DNA from: Cryptomeria japonica
Taxonomy: Eukaryota; Streptophyta; Pinopsida; Cupressales; Cupressaceae
Reading direction: 5' to 3'
NCBI RefSeq assembly: GCF_030272615.1
Contig: NC_081412.1
Coordinates: 342,979,870-343,043,869 of the forward strand
DNA: 64,000 bases
Both the position numbers and the translations under genes were made by a program. This document shows positions 22,185 to 34,310 of the stretch, one piece after another; within the stretch, counting starts at the first letter, position 1, and each line of letters begins with the position of its first letter. A model generated the notes under the pieces. That model searched no databases. It was not told where the DNA came from and saw only the letters and a program-made list of their open reading frames with translations.

Positions 22185-24428
22185 AATGGTGTGGGTTAGA
22201 CGGCTTTGCCGTTGGTGCATGAAAGCATTGAACGAGTTCTACTTTTAAAAATTACATGAAACATTTTTAATTTATTTGATTCAGTGTTATTTGCAAAAAA
22301 TGATTATCAATGATGTTTCCTTTCTCCAAGAATTGTCTAGGACCTTTCTATCAGATAATATGTAACATCGAATGACTAAATCTTTTCATTACAAATGCTT
22401 ATTTTATTTAATTATTATTTGAGCGTGAATTAAAATTTATATCTGTACGGAAGCAGAACATACAAGTTCAAGAGTCATGTGCAAGAAAATTTCCTAAAAG
22501 AAAGCAAGTAGGCATTATCTTGAATGACATGGAAACAAGCTCATTAGCTGCCTAGAAGAGAGCAATTGGAGAATGGCAGAGGAAAGTGTTTAAGGGTGAT
22601 AAATAGATAGATAGTATGCAATACAAACAAACAATGTCTGGAGTGTCTGATGTGACGTCTCTAATTTATGTCCGGAGGGTCTAACTGGTTTAGGAGTTCC
22701 TGCGAAACCTATTGGGCCATGCTTGGAGGAAATCACTGTGTTCATGCAAGGAGCACCTTTTTTTCTATTATGAGAATGATACTTTTGCACCTAGGGATAT
22801 TTGGAAGCCAATATCCAAAAATTTCTATAGTGTGGAACAAGAGTTGGCGGACTCGAAGTATAATTGTCAGCTTTCAGAAGACCAAGAGGTTATGTACACA
22901 ATCTCCCAATAGAAGAGCAATTTCAAAAATTACCTCTCCCCCCCATGACTATTCAGGAAGCACTTCCTCAAACAAAGGACTATTGGCCTCCATGGGATCA
23001 AAGAAAAAAATTAAAACATAGACTCTAGACGATGTGGTGGTGTCCTCCATGAAGAACTCTACACTATAATTGAAAATTCATGAGGGAAACTGTAAGATAG
23101 TGAAGAGAAATACAATCTTGAAAAGTGGGAAGAATGGATCTTGGTTTGGGTGGGGCCAAGTCAGGTGGCTCCTCTAGAGGTTGATGAGATAGAAATCATA
23201 TTAGGATTTGAAAAAGATCACACTCGTGGAACTTCATGTGCGAGTGATCAATTGCGGTGTTTGGGTAATGCATTCCAAATAGATACAGTTGCATTCCAAA
23301 TGGGTAATGTCTTGATGGCATGCAACTGTATCTATTTGGAATGCATTACCCAAACACCGCAATCGATCACTCGCACACGAAGTTCCACGAGTGTGATCTT
23401 TTTCAAATCCTAATATGATTTCTATCTCATCAACCTCTAGAGGAGCCACCTGACTTGGCCCCACCCAAACCAAGATCCATTCTTCCCACTTTTCAAGATT
23501 GTATTTCTCTTCACTATCTTGCAGTTTCCCTCATGAATTTTCAATTATAGTGTAGAGTTCTTCACAGAGGACACCACCACATTGTCTAGAGTCTATGCTT
23601 TAATTTTTTTCTTTGATCCTATGGAGGCCAATAGTCCTTTGTTTGAGTAAGTGCTTCCTGAATAGTCATGGGGGGGAGAGGTAATTCTTGTGGTTTCTCT
23701 TCTCTTGGGAGATTGTGTACATAACCTCTTGGTCTTCTGAAAGCTGACAATTATACTTCGAGTCTGCCAACTCTTGTTCCACACTATATAAATTTTTGGA
23801 TATTGACTTCCAAATATCCCTAGGTGCAAAAGTATCATTCTCATAATAGAAAAAAGGTGCTCCTTGCATGAACACATTGATTTCCTCCAAGCGTGGCCCA
23901 ATAGGTTTCGCAGGAACTCCAAAACTAGTTAGACCCTACGGACATAAATGAGAGACGTCACATCAGACACTCTAGACATTGTTTGTTTGTATTGCATACT
24001 CTCTATCTATTTATTACCCTTAAACACTTTCCTCAATCATTCTCCAATTGCTCTCTTCTAGGCATCTAATGAGCTTGTTTCCATGTCATTCAAGATAATG
24101 CGTGCTTGCTTTCTTTTAGGAAATTTGCATGCAAGAGACTCTTCAACTTGTATGTTCTGCTTCCGTACAGATAAAATTTTTAATTCACGCTAAGATAATA
24201 CTTAAATTAAATAAGCAATAGTAAAGAAAAAATTTAGTCATTCGATGTTACATATTATCTGACGGAAAGGTCCTAGACAATTCTTGGAGAAAGGAAACAT
24301 CATTGATAATCATTTTTTGCAAATAACACTGAATCAAATAAATTAAAAATGTTTCATGTAATTTTTAAAAGTAGAACTCATTCAATGCTTTCATGCACTG
24401 ACAACAAAGCCATTCAACCCACATCATC
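22185..24428. repeat. 1.1-kb inverted repeat with 25-nt loop
   Basis: Left arm about 22,185-23,294, right arm 23,320-24,428, centre near 23,307. The arms match almost throughout with scattered substitutions and small indels. Open frames on the two arms are therefore mirror copies of each other, such as plus 22,668-23,021 and minus 23,593-23,922. They match no known family. A transcript crossing the centre would fold into a hairpin of about 1.1 kb of dsRNA. Confidence 0.95.
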
Positions 24429-24719
24429 TCTTGTCGTCAGAATTCTGACAACCACTAATGAAACGCCCGACAAGGATGTTGTGCATCCGATGACACTTCT
24501 CTGTCAGAATTTTATAATTTTGTGTCGAAATTCTGACAACAACCCGAGATGGTGACGGTATTTGTTTGTGGATTGAGCATGCATGGTGTCCGTCGGAAAG
24601 GTTGGGGTGATGTCAAAATTGTGACGACCACGAGGATAGTCGGCACTTCTGACACAAAGTTTTCGACGACCATTTTTGTCGGTAGTGCGACGAAATGTGG
24701 TCAGAAATCCGATGATTGG
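24429..24719 (-). repeat. CACTA right subterminal region
   Basis: Dense short motifs of the type GTCAGAATT(C/T)TGAC, GTCGAAATTCTGAC and TGTCGGTAGTGCGAC, in both orientations. This is the usual layout of transposase-binding sites at a CACTA end. Richer in G+C than the adjoining inverted repeat. Confidence 0.7.
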
Positions 24720-24750
24720 CCATCGAAATCTTGACCAAAATGTACTAGTG
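24720..24750 (-). repeat. CACTA right terminal inverted repeat
   Basis: Read on the minus strand it begins CACTAGTACATTTTGG and ends TTTCGATGG, 31 bp, matching the left end. Followed by the target duplication CCT. Confidence 0.93.
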
Positions 24751-24753
24751 CCT

Positions 24754-27700
24754 CTTAAGTGTGTTTTTGGCTCTTAAGTGTGTTTTTGGCATTTACGCTA
24801 GAAAATTTTTAGGGTTTATTGTCTGTCATCAAGGAATCATGATCGGTACAAACAAAATTGATGCGATTGTCAACATGCCTCCACCAAAGAACATCTCTCT
24901 GTTGGCATTTGCATGAAGATTGCATTGATGAACTTCTATGTTGTCATTGATGTCAATTATAACTGGTAATGATGTTGTAATAATGTTGTTTTGCAAACAA
25001 TAAGTTAGCTTGTGAAGGAAACCGGTATTTATAGAGAAGTAATGAGATCAACCAGTAAACCCTACCTGTTGATATGCTAAACCCTAATTGATGAAGTTTG
25101 GTGAATCAGTTGTATTGGTTTATGATCAAATGGTGAGTGGTAATGATTATGCCACATATGCATGTTGTATGAGAAGAGTTCCAAATGGTTTTTGGTGTAT
25201 AGAGATAATGGTTTTTGTCTTGGGAATGAGCAAGCACATTGCATGTAATGTAAATCACGTGATGAGTTACAATGTTCGATGAAGCGATGATCAAGGAGTG
25301 ATCGAGGTTGTCTTGAATGATGTGCAAGTGATTACTATGTAATCCAATGGTCATACTTGAACCAATTTGTTTGTAATCTCTATGAGATAATTAGGTTTGT
25401 GATGTGTTACAGACCTATTGTTTTGTTTATAAGATTGATGAGTTGTTTTGTTGTAGTGTTGGCAATTTTGGTTGAATGTAAGAGTGATTGATTGCTGAAC
25501 CAGATGATGTATCTGTAGTATGTGTAAAGGTAATAGGAGCATGAAAAGGATCTGAACAAGTAAGTTTAGTGCTATTCAAATAGATCAGCAAACCCCTGTT
25601 GTTCTCTAACAATTACAATAGTCAAATCCCTTAACCGGGTAAGCTCTAACAAGCTTAGTGTTATCTAAATCCTCTAACCAGGTGATCCATTAGCTTGGAT
25701 TTTAAATCCTCTACCAAGGTTACTACTAACAGGGTATTGCTTCTAATAGGGCATTATAGTCAATCCCTTAACCAAGTGGTCCCTAATGGGATCTATTCTT
25801 AATAAGACTTATTGTAAAGCTTTAACAGGCTTGGCTCCTAACAGGGCAAACTTCAAAAGAGTTCAGAATACTTGTGGGTATTAATCCCCACCGTGGTTCT
25901 TCCCATTTGGGTTTCCACGTCAAAATCATTGTGTCAAGTGGTGAATGTTTTTGTGGTTATGTTTGATATGGTTAATTTGCTTAATAGATAAATCCACTTA
26001 GTTATGATATGATGACCAACATTAATTTGAGCTTTTACTTCTGTCTGTAAAGTATTTGGATGTTTTGGTTAAAAGGTTTTGAGAGTTTCAGAGTTGTTTT
26101 ACTATTATTTTGTTATGACAGTCAACCGGTTTACTTGACAGTGATATTGCAATTTGTCAGTTCTGAGTTTGACTTGAGAGGTTGTTTTTGTTTGGTGAAA
26201 ATTTTATGTTAGTTTTCTATCTACTTATTCACACCCCCCCTCTCAGTAGTTTACCGGATCCTTATTGATTCATCATACCATCACTCTCAACTTTACAGAT
26301 TGCAAGGGAAGATTCAAGTCATTCATAGATTCATAGCTCAATTCATTGATCATACCCTTCCAGTCACACAACTATTGAAGAAAGATGTACAATTAAAGTG
26401 GAATGAAGAGTGTTAGAAAGCCTTCGATTCTATCAAGAATTATTTTTCTAATCTAACTCTCTTAATGTCAGATTGACCCTTCCTTTTATATATCTTTGCC
26501 TCAGCTTATTCTCTAGGAGTCTTGTTAGCTCAACATGATGATTATGGTTGAGAAGGGGTGGTATATCACATTAGCCATGTTCTCATTGAATATCAAACTC
26601 GATATTCTACAATAGAAAAATATTGTTTGGCTCTTGTCTTTGTAACACAAAATCTAAGACATTTTATCCTTCATGCAGAAATATGAGTGATCATTAAAAA
26701 TGATCTTCTTAAACACCTCTTTTCAAAGTCCGACCTCTTAGGTAGGCTAGATAAATGGGCAATGTTTCTTTCTAAGTTAAACTTGAAATTTGTGACTCAA
26801 AAATCAATCAAAGGGCAGGATATTTCCAACCAGTTAGCTAAAGCCCCTTCTCTCAAATCATTTCCTACTTTGGACCTCTTCCCTGATGAGGATTTATTAA
26901 CAGTTAGTCAAGAGCCCATATGGGATATGTACTTTGATGGATCGATATGTAAGAGTGGTTCGGGAGAATGTGTTGTATTAATCTCAGCTGAAGGAAAACC
27001 AATCCCTCTTTCTTTTTGTTTAGAATTCTATTGCACTAATAACATTGTTGAATATGAAACCGTTATTGTTGTCTTATGTGTTGTGATTGCAATGGAAGCA
27101 AAGAATATTCATATTCATGAAGATTCTTAACTTATTGTAAATCCAACAACAAGAGCATATCGTGGAAAGCAGTTGAAATTATCTTAGTACAAGGATCTAT
27201 ACATGACCATACTTAAATATTTTTCCACTTACACTATCGATAGCGAATCTCGGAGAGAAAATCATCATGCAGATGCAATGGCAAGTGTTTCTTCCCTTGT
27301 AGGAATAGACTATGGTTAGAATGAGTATCATATCATGGTACAAGTTCTTTTATCTCTTGTTGTATCTAATCAACTTGAATTTGAGAGTTTTCCATGTGCT
27401 CATATAGACTTGGAAGATTGGTTTGCACATATCTATAACTATCTTAAGAGTGGAAGTTTTCTTGATGATGCTAGTAAGAGTACACATGTCCAGATTTGAA
27501 AGATTGCTACTTGATATATTCTCTTATTTAATGTTCTTTATCGGAGGTCATACAATGGTCTTCTTCTCCATCATTTTACTAAAGTCGAGATACCCCTCAG
27601 TCTTCAAGATGCCCATCTAGGCTCTATAGGTGGGCATTTCAGAGGTAAATCTCTGGTTCACAAGTTAATCCACATGGAGTATTATTAGCAAATGATGGAA

Positions 27701-27832
27701 CAAGATTCCTTTTCCTTTGTCAAAAAGCGCCCTCAGTGTCAACAACATAGTGACCTTATTTGAGCTCCTGCATAGAAGCTTTGGGTTCAAGCCTCTCCTT
27801 GGTTGTTTCAAACTTGGGAGCTAGATATGTAA
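24754..27832 (+). pseudogene. gypsy H: RT end, RNase H, aRNH, integrase start
   Basis: From 24,754 the RT frame resumes (KCVFGIYARKFLGFIV), preceded by a 19-bp tandem copy of CTCTTAAGTGTGTTTTTGG that shifts the frame. A solo LTR then interrupts (24,900-26,283). Next come QLLKKDVQLKWNEEC and RNase H motifs (FASAYSLGVLLAQHD, TRYSTIEKYCLALVF, LRHFILHAE). The archaeal-type RNase H follows: DMYFDGSICKSGSGECVVLI and FYCTNNIVEYETVI (about 26,930-27,075), then HHADAMASVSSL. Integrase begins with the HHCC zinc-finger region (GGHFRGKSLVHKLI, then CQQHSDLI) and WVQASPWLFQTWELDM. It ends abruptly near 27,832. Many stops. Confidence 0.85.
24900..26283 (+). mobile_element. solo copia LTR, family G (TSD CTCTC)
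   Basis: 1,384 bp, from TGTTGGCATTTGC to CATACCATCA, flanked by perfect CTCTC duplications (24,895-24,899 and 26,284-26,288). Inside: the U3 box TTGTCATTGATGTCAA (about 24,943-24,958), arrays of CTAACAAGGT-like phrases (25,621-25,860), the GGTTCTTCCC..GGGTTTCC module (about 25,893-25,918) and the ACACCCCCCCTCTCA tract (about 26,231-26,246). With no internal region, it is a solo LTR left by LTR-LTR recombination, sitting in the RT-RNase H connection of gypsy H. Confidence 0.93.
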
Positions 27833-29018
27833 TGCTTGCCAAAATACCCTAGAGAAATATAACTAACTAACATGCAAAATATATATATTTTTTTAAATAC
27901 ACTAATGTAACACATAGGAATAATACAGATAACACATAAGATTATTATAACACCTTTAACCATGTATATAACAACTCTTAACATAATCATAAGAACATAA
28001 TACACAAGCAAAAATAAACCACATCTCATCTATTGAATTACCCAAGGTATCTCAACGCCATTACTTAAGTAACAAAATCATAAACATAACCAAATCTTAT
28101 CTAATCTACATTTATCTTATAGTCATTCCATCTCATATCATAGTAAGATGCTCTTTTACATTGACTTAATGCATATAGAATACAATCCGAATTATTCATA
28201 ATCCTAGGTTCATTTTAAATGCACAAAATCCAAATGTTCCTATTCCCATTTTCTTAACCACGCAACTATTATCATCAATTATTATTAACATTATCTATAA
28301 CACATCTATTTTTTTTTCCTTCATATAACCCAATATATCATCATATACATATGTCATAGACAAAGATGAGTACACTTAAAATTAACTTCTTTCTAAATAA
28401 GAACATACATTCTATCCTTTTAAACCAACCCCATGACATAACCTTATTAACCAAGCATCCAATTTCTTACTTTTACAAATGATCAATATCCCAATATACA
28501 ACATAGAATCAACAATAAATACAACCACACATTTTATTGCAATAATCATGATTGAAATCCTAGTTACATCATTTCCCATTACTCATGAATACAATATAAA
28601 ATTACATCAAGGAACATAGTTCTCAATCTAAGAATACAGCCATCTCATGAAATTACCAATATAAATGCCATGTGAACCATATTACATCAATCTACTCCAA
28701 GAATCCATCCACATCTAAAAAAGATAAGGAATCCACAACCACGCATAAGAGCATGCAATGAAGAACATCCCAATGGAAGAAGGAATCAAACCACTTGACC
28801 ATGTGGAACCAATAAAGAGCCATCCCCCTGTGCTAGGAGATGACACAAGATCCCACACACACTCTAGAACTAGGCTGACACTTAACAACCAAAGGAACTC
28901 ACAAGGCAACTATAACTGAAAACCAACCACATAGACCATGAATCCAAGACACATCACAAGGTTGAAATCAAAGATATAAAAATCCCAGAGGCATATCAAC
29001 AATCATGTCATATGGAAC
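27833..29018. other. AT-rich interval, no gene recognised
   Basis: About 1.2 kb between the broken end of gypsy H and the 5' LTR of copia B. Composition is A- and C-rich on the plus strand. I see no terminal repeats, coding motif or match to other repeats in the window. The bases GGAAC (29,014-29,018) should be the left target duplication of copia B, but its right partner lies outside the window. Confidence 0.45.
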
Positions 29019-29090
29019 TATTGGACATTGTTTCTGCTAGGATATGTTGTTTTCATTATTGTCAACATATTCCTGTGAATTGCACCGATG
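29019..29090 (+). repeat. 5' LTR of copia B, first fragment
   Basis: 72 bp matching the first bases of the 3' LTR of B at 63,502 (TGGACATT..CTAGGATATGTTGTT..TCATT). It ends with CGATG (29,086-29,090), the left target duplication of gypsy K. The right copy CAATG is at 57,804-57,808, where the LTR resumes. Confidence 0.9.
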
Positions 29091-32000
29091 TGTTGGTTCT
29101 CAAATCAACAGATTGGAAAAGTTCCAAGGTTGTTCCTTCTCCTATCTTCGAACCTTCCAATTGATTTGGCCAACTAATAGAGTGAACCTTTCTAGGTTGC
29201 TAACTCCCTCTCTGCAAGATCTATAGAACATAGGCGGGTGTACCAAATCACCAACTAATCTTCTTACTTGGTTCTTTTTATAGCAGATATATATATTATA
29301 CTTTCTACCTCTGTTGTTTATCTCAAAGTGGCATATGTCTTTGGGATAAATTATTTTACTATCCTGATTGTTTGAACTTCTCCTACTTCTCAATTATCTT
29401 TTCTAACTGATTATCTTTTTCTTAAATCCAACTCCTACTACATAATTTATGAGCTATCCTTCCTTCTAATTTCTACTTGTATCTCCTACTAACATAAAAA
29501 TGAAACTGAAAAAGTCTAGATAAGTGATTTGGATCGAAATTTGTATGTAACTAGAGGAGTACCTTATTTCTTCTAGGAAATAGAGTTGTTCAATTGCAAA
29601 CTTTATGTATAACTCTGAAAGACAATTTTTAAACCCTCCCTTGGATGGATCTGTCAACTACCCAACCTCCAATGCTATATAATTGTATGATGTTCTTCAT
29701 AGTTAGTTTAATTGAATTTAACTTTCCTTATGAAAGACCAATTAAAAAAAACACAATAGGCAAAATGATTCTCAGATGTATCTTGATGCTCTGACTATGT
29801 AACAACACATAATTTCTTTACACGGTGACTTAGAGTAGTAATTACCGACCACATATAATTATAATAGAGAACTGATTTGAAAATGAAAGATTCCATAACA
29901 CAATTTGCAAATTAGGAAACTGATTTTTTTGTATTACTTTGAAATAGTCTTGTTTTTGAAACATAAAACTGCTTGAAACTTAAACTTCAAAAAACTTTAA
30001 AAAACTTCTACCCCTTGAAAATGATTACATCGAGTACTTTATAACATTTCAAAGGGTCACACCCTTTTTAAAAATGGCCTTTTGGAGATAAACTAAACTC
30101 TTAAAAGGAAATAATCATCTAGTTAAGCATAAATGCACACTAGTTAAATGTGCCAAAAATTTCTCATCATATCGAGTAACACAATCATGGATTGCATCTC
30201 AAGCCTCTACCTGCATCAGCACCATGCTCTCTATGTACTCTTCCACCTTATCAACATCTTCATTCTTAGTAGCTTTCAATGCATCCCTGAGCATTCCCAA
30301 ATCCAATCCACCTTCTCCTTTCATTCTCCATCTTTATTAAGTAGGGGTGGGATGTTGTTTGATATGTCATTGAGGAAATTGGCTCTCTCTGATTTCAGTG
30401 CTTCTAGATACTTCTTGTGGGTCTTCATCAATCTTTCACAATTTTGCACTATATCAGGATCTGCTTGATCCTCACCTTGTAACTCTTTGAATCACTCATG
30501 CAGTCTTTCATCCACTCTTTCATGCTCCTCAATAACAGTTTGGTTCTTAGTGTGTACATCTTAGTATTTGTCCATCCATGTCCTCAAGTTAGTAAACATC
30601 TTTTGGATAAGAACTGACATGGTTCCACTTTTGGCTTCTCTTAATTGGTCCTAAAGCTGATAATTCTCTTCTCTTAATTTCCTAGCCTTAGTTTGAGGTT
30701 GTGAGCTATCACCTTGCATTAAAAATCTCTATGGCTCCTTTTGTTTCAACATGTCCTTTAGATTATCAATTTCTTTACTTAACCTGATATTCTCAAGTTT
30801 ACTAGACTTGTTTTCTCTCAACAATAATTGAGTCTAGGCCTTATTCAATTTGGCAATATTCACCCCTAAATCAACTGTAACTATGGGGTTTATTTCACCA
30901 ATATTCAAGGTCATGATATGTCTAAAGGCCTTTAGTGTATCAATAACTATGGGTTTTTTGTTTGGAGGATACAATGACCCAATCAACATAGAATGTTTGT
31001 TAGAGTTGTACAGTGACCCCATGTATAATTGGGTCACACAATCTGGAGATAACTTATGTTTCGCATCAATATTATGAAGAAATATATCAAATACCAAAGC
31101 TGAATTCATATCCCACCTAGGCAAGATCAGGACACCTGCATCTTCAAGTAGTTTTCTCCCTGTTTCAAGAGTCATTCAACCCATTTCCTGTTCTACTTCA
31201 TTTTCCAATATAGCTGACAATTATTTTTCATTAGAGGTGTCCACCTCTCCAACACTTTCTATAATTTATTTTCCTTTTATTTTATATAAAAAGGACATGA
31301 ATTTAGGAGACTTTATAAAATTACCATCAGATATAAAATCCTTACAAAAAAATTGTCTTGGATATTGTTCTATTGGAACTTCCTCGTCAGGATCCCTAAT
31401 AGGTGACACTTTCTCTTCAATCAACATTTTGGAGAACTACTCAAAAGAAACCTCATCCCCTTCTGATGACTCTTCATCATCTGAGGATGACACATCGATA
31501 GTATGCTTCTCCCTTGCCTTTTGCTCCATCTCCCTATTATGGTTACCAATGGCCAATCAGCTTCCTTTTCATCCATGTTTCTTATCAAGTCATCCCTCAT
31601 ATATGGGATATGCTCATAATCACCAAGTTTATGTTTCTTCTTTGATGAATGGATATATCCTTTAGGATAAAATTTCTTCCTTGGAGAACCCAACTTCATA
31701 TCATAATGGACCAGTTTGCTCCATGTGAGCTCTTTCCCTTCTCTCCCATTAACAATGAATTCACCAACACATAAGGTTCGAGGCATAAAGGCCCACTTGT
31801 CATGCAAACTTAAATGCATATGATTCGAATCGCCCATTTTCCTTATGATCTCTAAATAGGCTATTTTGTCAGGCACTATCTTGAGAAACAATAATGGAGA
31901 TCCTTAAAAGCCATAGACTCTAATCATGGTCACATCAGAAAAGCAATACCAATCACCCCAATTGTGCTTAAAGGTTTCAGGCCCTCCAAAGTCTGCAGGC

Positions 32001-32758
32001 CTTAGGAATTTTTTAACATCTTTTGAGAGTGCAAATTTGCAAGGGTGATCATAAATCTTATATAATTTTTTTACAAAGTATTATTCAAAATGAATGTAAC
32101 TAGATCTAAAAAATTTACAGTCCCATATTGAAATCCATAATTGGATTGGTAGAGGCTTGTTGTCATTATCACATTGCCTTATCCTCATCTCCTCGATCCA
32201 AAGGCCCAATTCTTGGCCATAAAACAACACCATATGCATCAGCAAGGAATAATATGGGAAGTGGATTTGGGATGAATCTTTCTATATAGTTGTAAGCCCC
32301 ATCTCAAGTTGCCTTGCTAAAAATTTGGCATAGTCAAATTTTATGGCTTTTAGGGACTGAATATTTTCTGCAATGATCATAGATTCTATTTTCATGAAAT
32401 ATGGAGTGTTCAACCCTAAAACCTGACCAGCTAAGTAGTATGTATACTTCAAATAATTTTTGAACAAATTTACATGAAATGCAAAACCTTCCCCTATTTC
32501 CAATGGTGCATCAAGATTAAGCAAGTGAAAGGGCAATCTCCATCCTACATAGGTGGTATCTAACCTTTGATATTCTTAGAAAAAATTCTCAAGGATAATG
32601 GGATAATCATAAACTCTAAGCAAGTCAAAAACTTCTAAGATTGCCTCTCTAGATATAAAGAAATGGGGCTTTCCATACCGATTGCAAATTGCCCTCTTTT
32701 TGGGATCATAGTTTTGTGCTAACAATTTTAGAAGATCCACATTAACATAAATATTAGA

Positions 32759-33953
32759 TGTGAGATAGTTCACATAACAGGAAGACAACTAAGAGGGGGG
32801 GGGGGGTGAATCAGTTGTCACAGATTACTGAAAGCATTAGCAATTTAAAACAACAATACCAAAATAGCAGTTTATCCAATTAAGCATAAACAATAATCAC
32901 AGAATAAAATCCATCCAAGATTTGTTAGTAGAAAACTCGATAAAGGGAAAAACCATGGTGGGAATTCTACCCACAGTCAGATAATACTTCTAGAGTAAGT
33001 ATGTGAATTTACAATGAAGGGGCCTACACTTGCAGGAAGGCCAACAACCTAGAGAACACTGCTCATGACAAAAGGAGTCTCACTAACTACATACAAATCT
33101 AGACTACAATCGAGAGAAGTGTTGAACTGCAAAAGATAACATCTCCTATGCTTGAGTATAGTTCTGGTTAAGCTCAATATTGAAGGACTAAATCCTCTTG
33201 CAAACCCAATTCGATCTCCAATGATCGACCAACTCCTCTACCTAAATGATATTACATTATTTGCATATTACATTCCTTGACCATGACCTCTTACAATAAC
33301 CATGATCATCTACAATGAGATCTTACATCTTATTTATACAAACCCTCGACCATAAACAATCAGGTTGACCACCAAACATTAAAACAATTACATAATTACA
33401 AACCATGTCGGCCTTAGACCAAAACACATAATATCCAACACATAAGACATCCCAAAAATACAATAATAGGTCCTATCCACACATTACATAAATGTCGGTC
33501 CATAACCTAGATCAACTGGGACCAAGTATAGGTCAACATGCTTCAGTAATGATCTCCAAATGCCAAGTCTCAAACATGATCACCAGCAACATCCTAAAAC
33601 TCCATCAGAAGCTACACCAACACCAATTATGCAATGCATCAAAGATCTCTACCAAAAGCTTTATCAGTGAAACCCTCATCGGAACCAGAAACCAATCTCG
33701 ATAGCAAGCAGGATAGCATCCAATCACCAAACCAAAACCAACTGACCAAATATGAGTATAAGCATTATGAACAAGCCAATTCCATCACTAGATTATACTG
33801 GAGTCAACTAGATCATGCCGGATCCAAGTTAACCAAAAATTACTCAACCTACCAGGATCAGAATGGTGTCGATAAAGCATCCAAATAGCTAGTGTTGACA
33901 TCAATGACAAAACATCAATGCAACACATAATCAATTCCACCAAATGGCCAACA
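32759..33953 (-). repeat. 3' LTR of copia A
   Basis: 1,195 bp, TGTTGGCCATTTGG at 33,953 on the minus strand to CTATCTCACA at 32,759. Aligns with 39,682-40,886 throughout. It contains the minus-strand U3 box TTGTCATTGATGTCAA (33,895-33,910) and a poly-C/poly-G tract near 32,790. The copy of this family at 63,845 starts the same way. Confidence 0.93.
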
Positions 33954-33980
33954 ATATCCTGCTTTGGAATTGATGGCAAA
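33954..33980 (-). promoter_or_regulatory. polypurine-tract region of copia A
   Basis: On the minus strand, TTGCCATCAATTCCAA followed by AGCAGGATAT directly precedes the 3' LTR. In copia F and B the same place reads CCATCAATGCCAAAGGGGG, so the purine run here has decayed. The upstream 16 nt are the inverted complement of a U3 box, as in B and F. Confidence 0.6.
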
Positions 33981-34310
33981 ACTAGATGTGAAAAACATCT
34001 AAGTACCGAGAAATGCCAAACAAGTCTCCCCATGTGGAAGACAACCAACAATCTCCTGCATGTAGCTCTAAATATAAATGTCTCTCTCCCTTTGAATAAT
34101 ATCTCTATAAAATTCTGAATTTATTTTTCACATCACTAACTCTCTCCCTTTGACATCAATGCTAGAAATCTAACAAAAATATCAAAGCAAAAACATAAGC
34201 CTCTAAATCTCAAAGTTGACTACTCCCCCTGAGTAGTAGCATCCCACATCAGTGTCAGAATGAATAGTATCTCTGATAATGCATACCAAACTAATTCCAA
34301 ATCGCATCAA

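Larger units (their letters stand above)
16902..24750. mobile_element. CACTA (EnSpm/CMC) DNA transposon, 7,849 bp
   Basis: Terminal inverted repeats start CACTA(A/G)TACATTT at both ends. The flanking 3-bp duplication is CCT (16,899-16,901 and 24,751-24,753), the size expected for CACTA elements. Excising it with one CCT rejoins the H reverse transcriptase in frame. The ends carry subterminal repeats rich in TCGGAATTCCGAC-like motifs. I find no transposase (TNP2/TNPD) frame, so it is probably non-autonomous or gutted. The interior holds two pairs of direct repeats and a long inverted repeat. Orientation cannot be set without a transposase. Confidence 0.92.
12866..27832 (+). mobile_element. Ty3/gypsy element H, Tat lineage, truncated
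   Basis: A plus-strand gypsy whose coding order is protease, RT, RNase H, archaeal-type RNase H, integrase start. Dual RNase H is diagnostic of the Tat lineage. Two later insertions split it: a CACTA transposon (16,902-24,750) and a solo copia LTR (24,900-26,283). Removing each with its duplicated target restores a continuous pol frame across the joint. It stops abruptly at about 27,832 in the integrase core, and no 3' LTR is visible. Many stops show it is old. Confidence 0.82.

Noticed and set aside
22668-23922. Mirror-image open frames of 60-120 codons on both strands
   Set aside because: They are the same sequence read on the two arms of the inverted repeat. No known domain, and one frame runs across the loop. 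Not supported as genes.
28715-28909. Trp/Ser-rich 64-codon frame on the minus strand
   Set aside because: No motif and no start context in an AT-rich interval; not supported.
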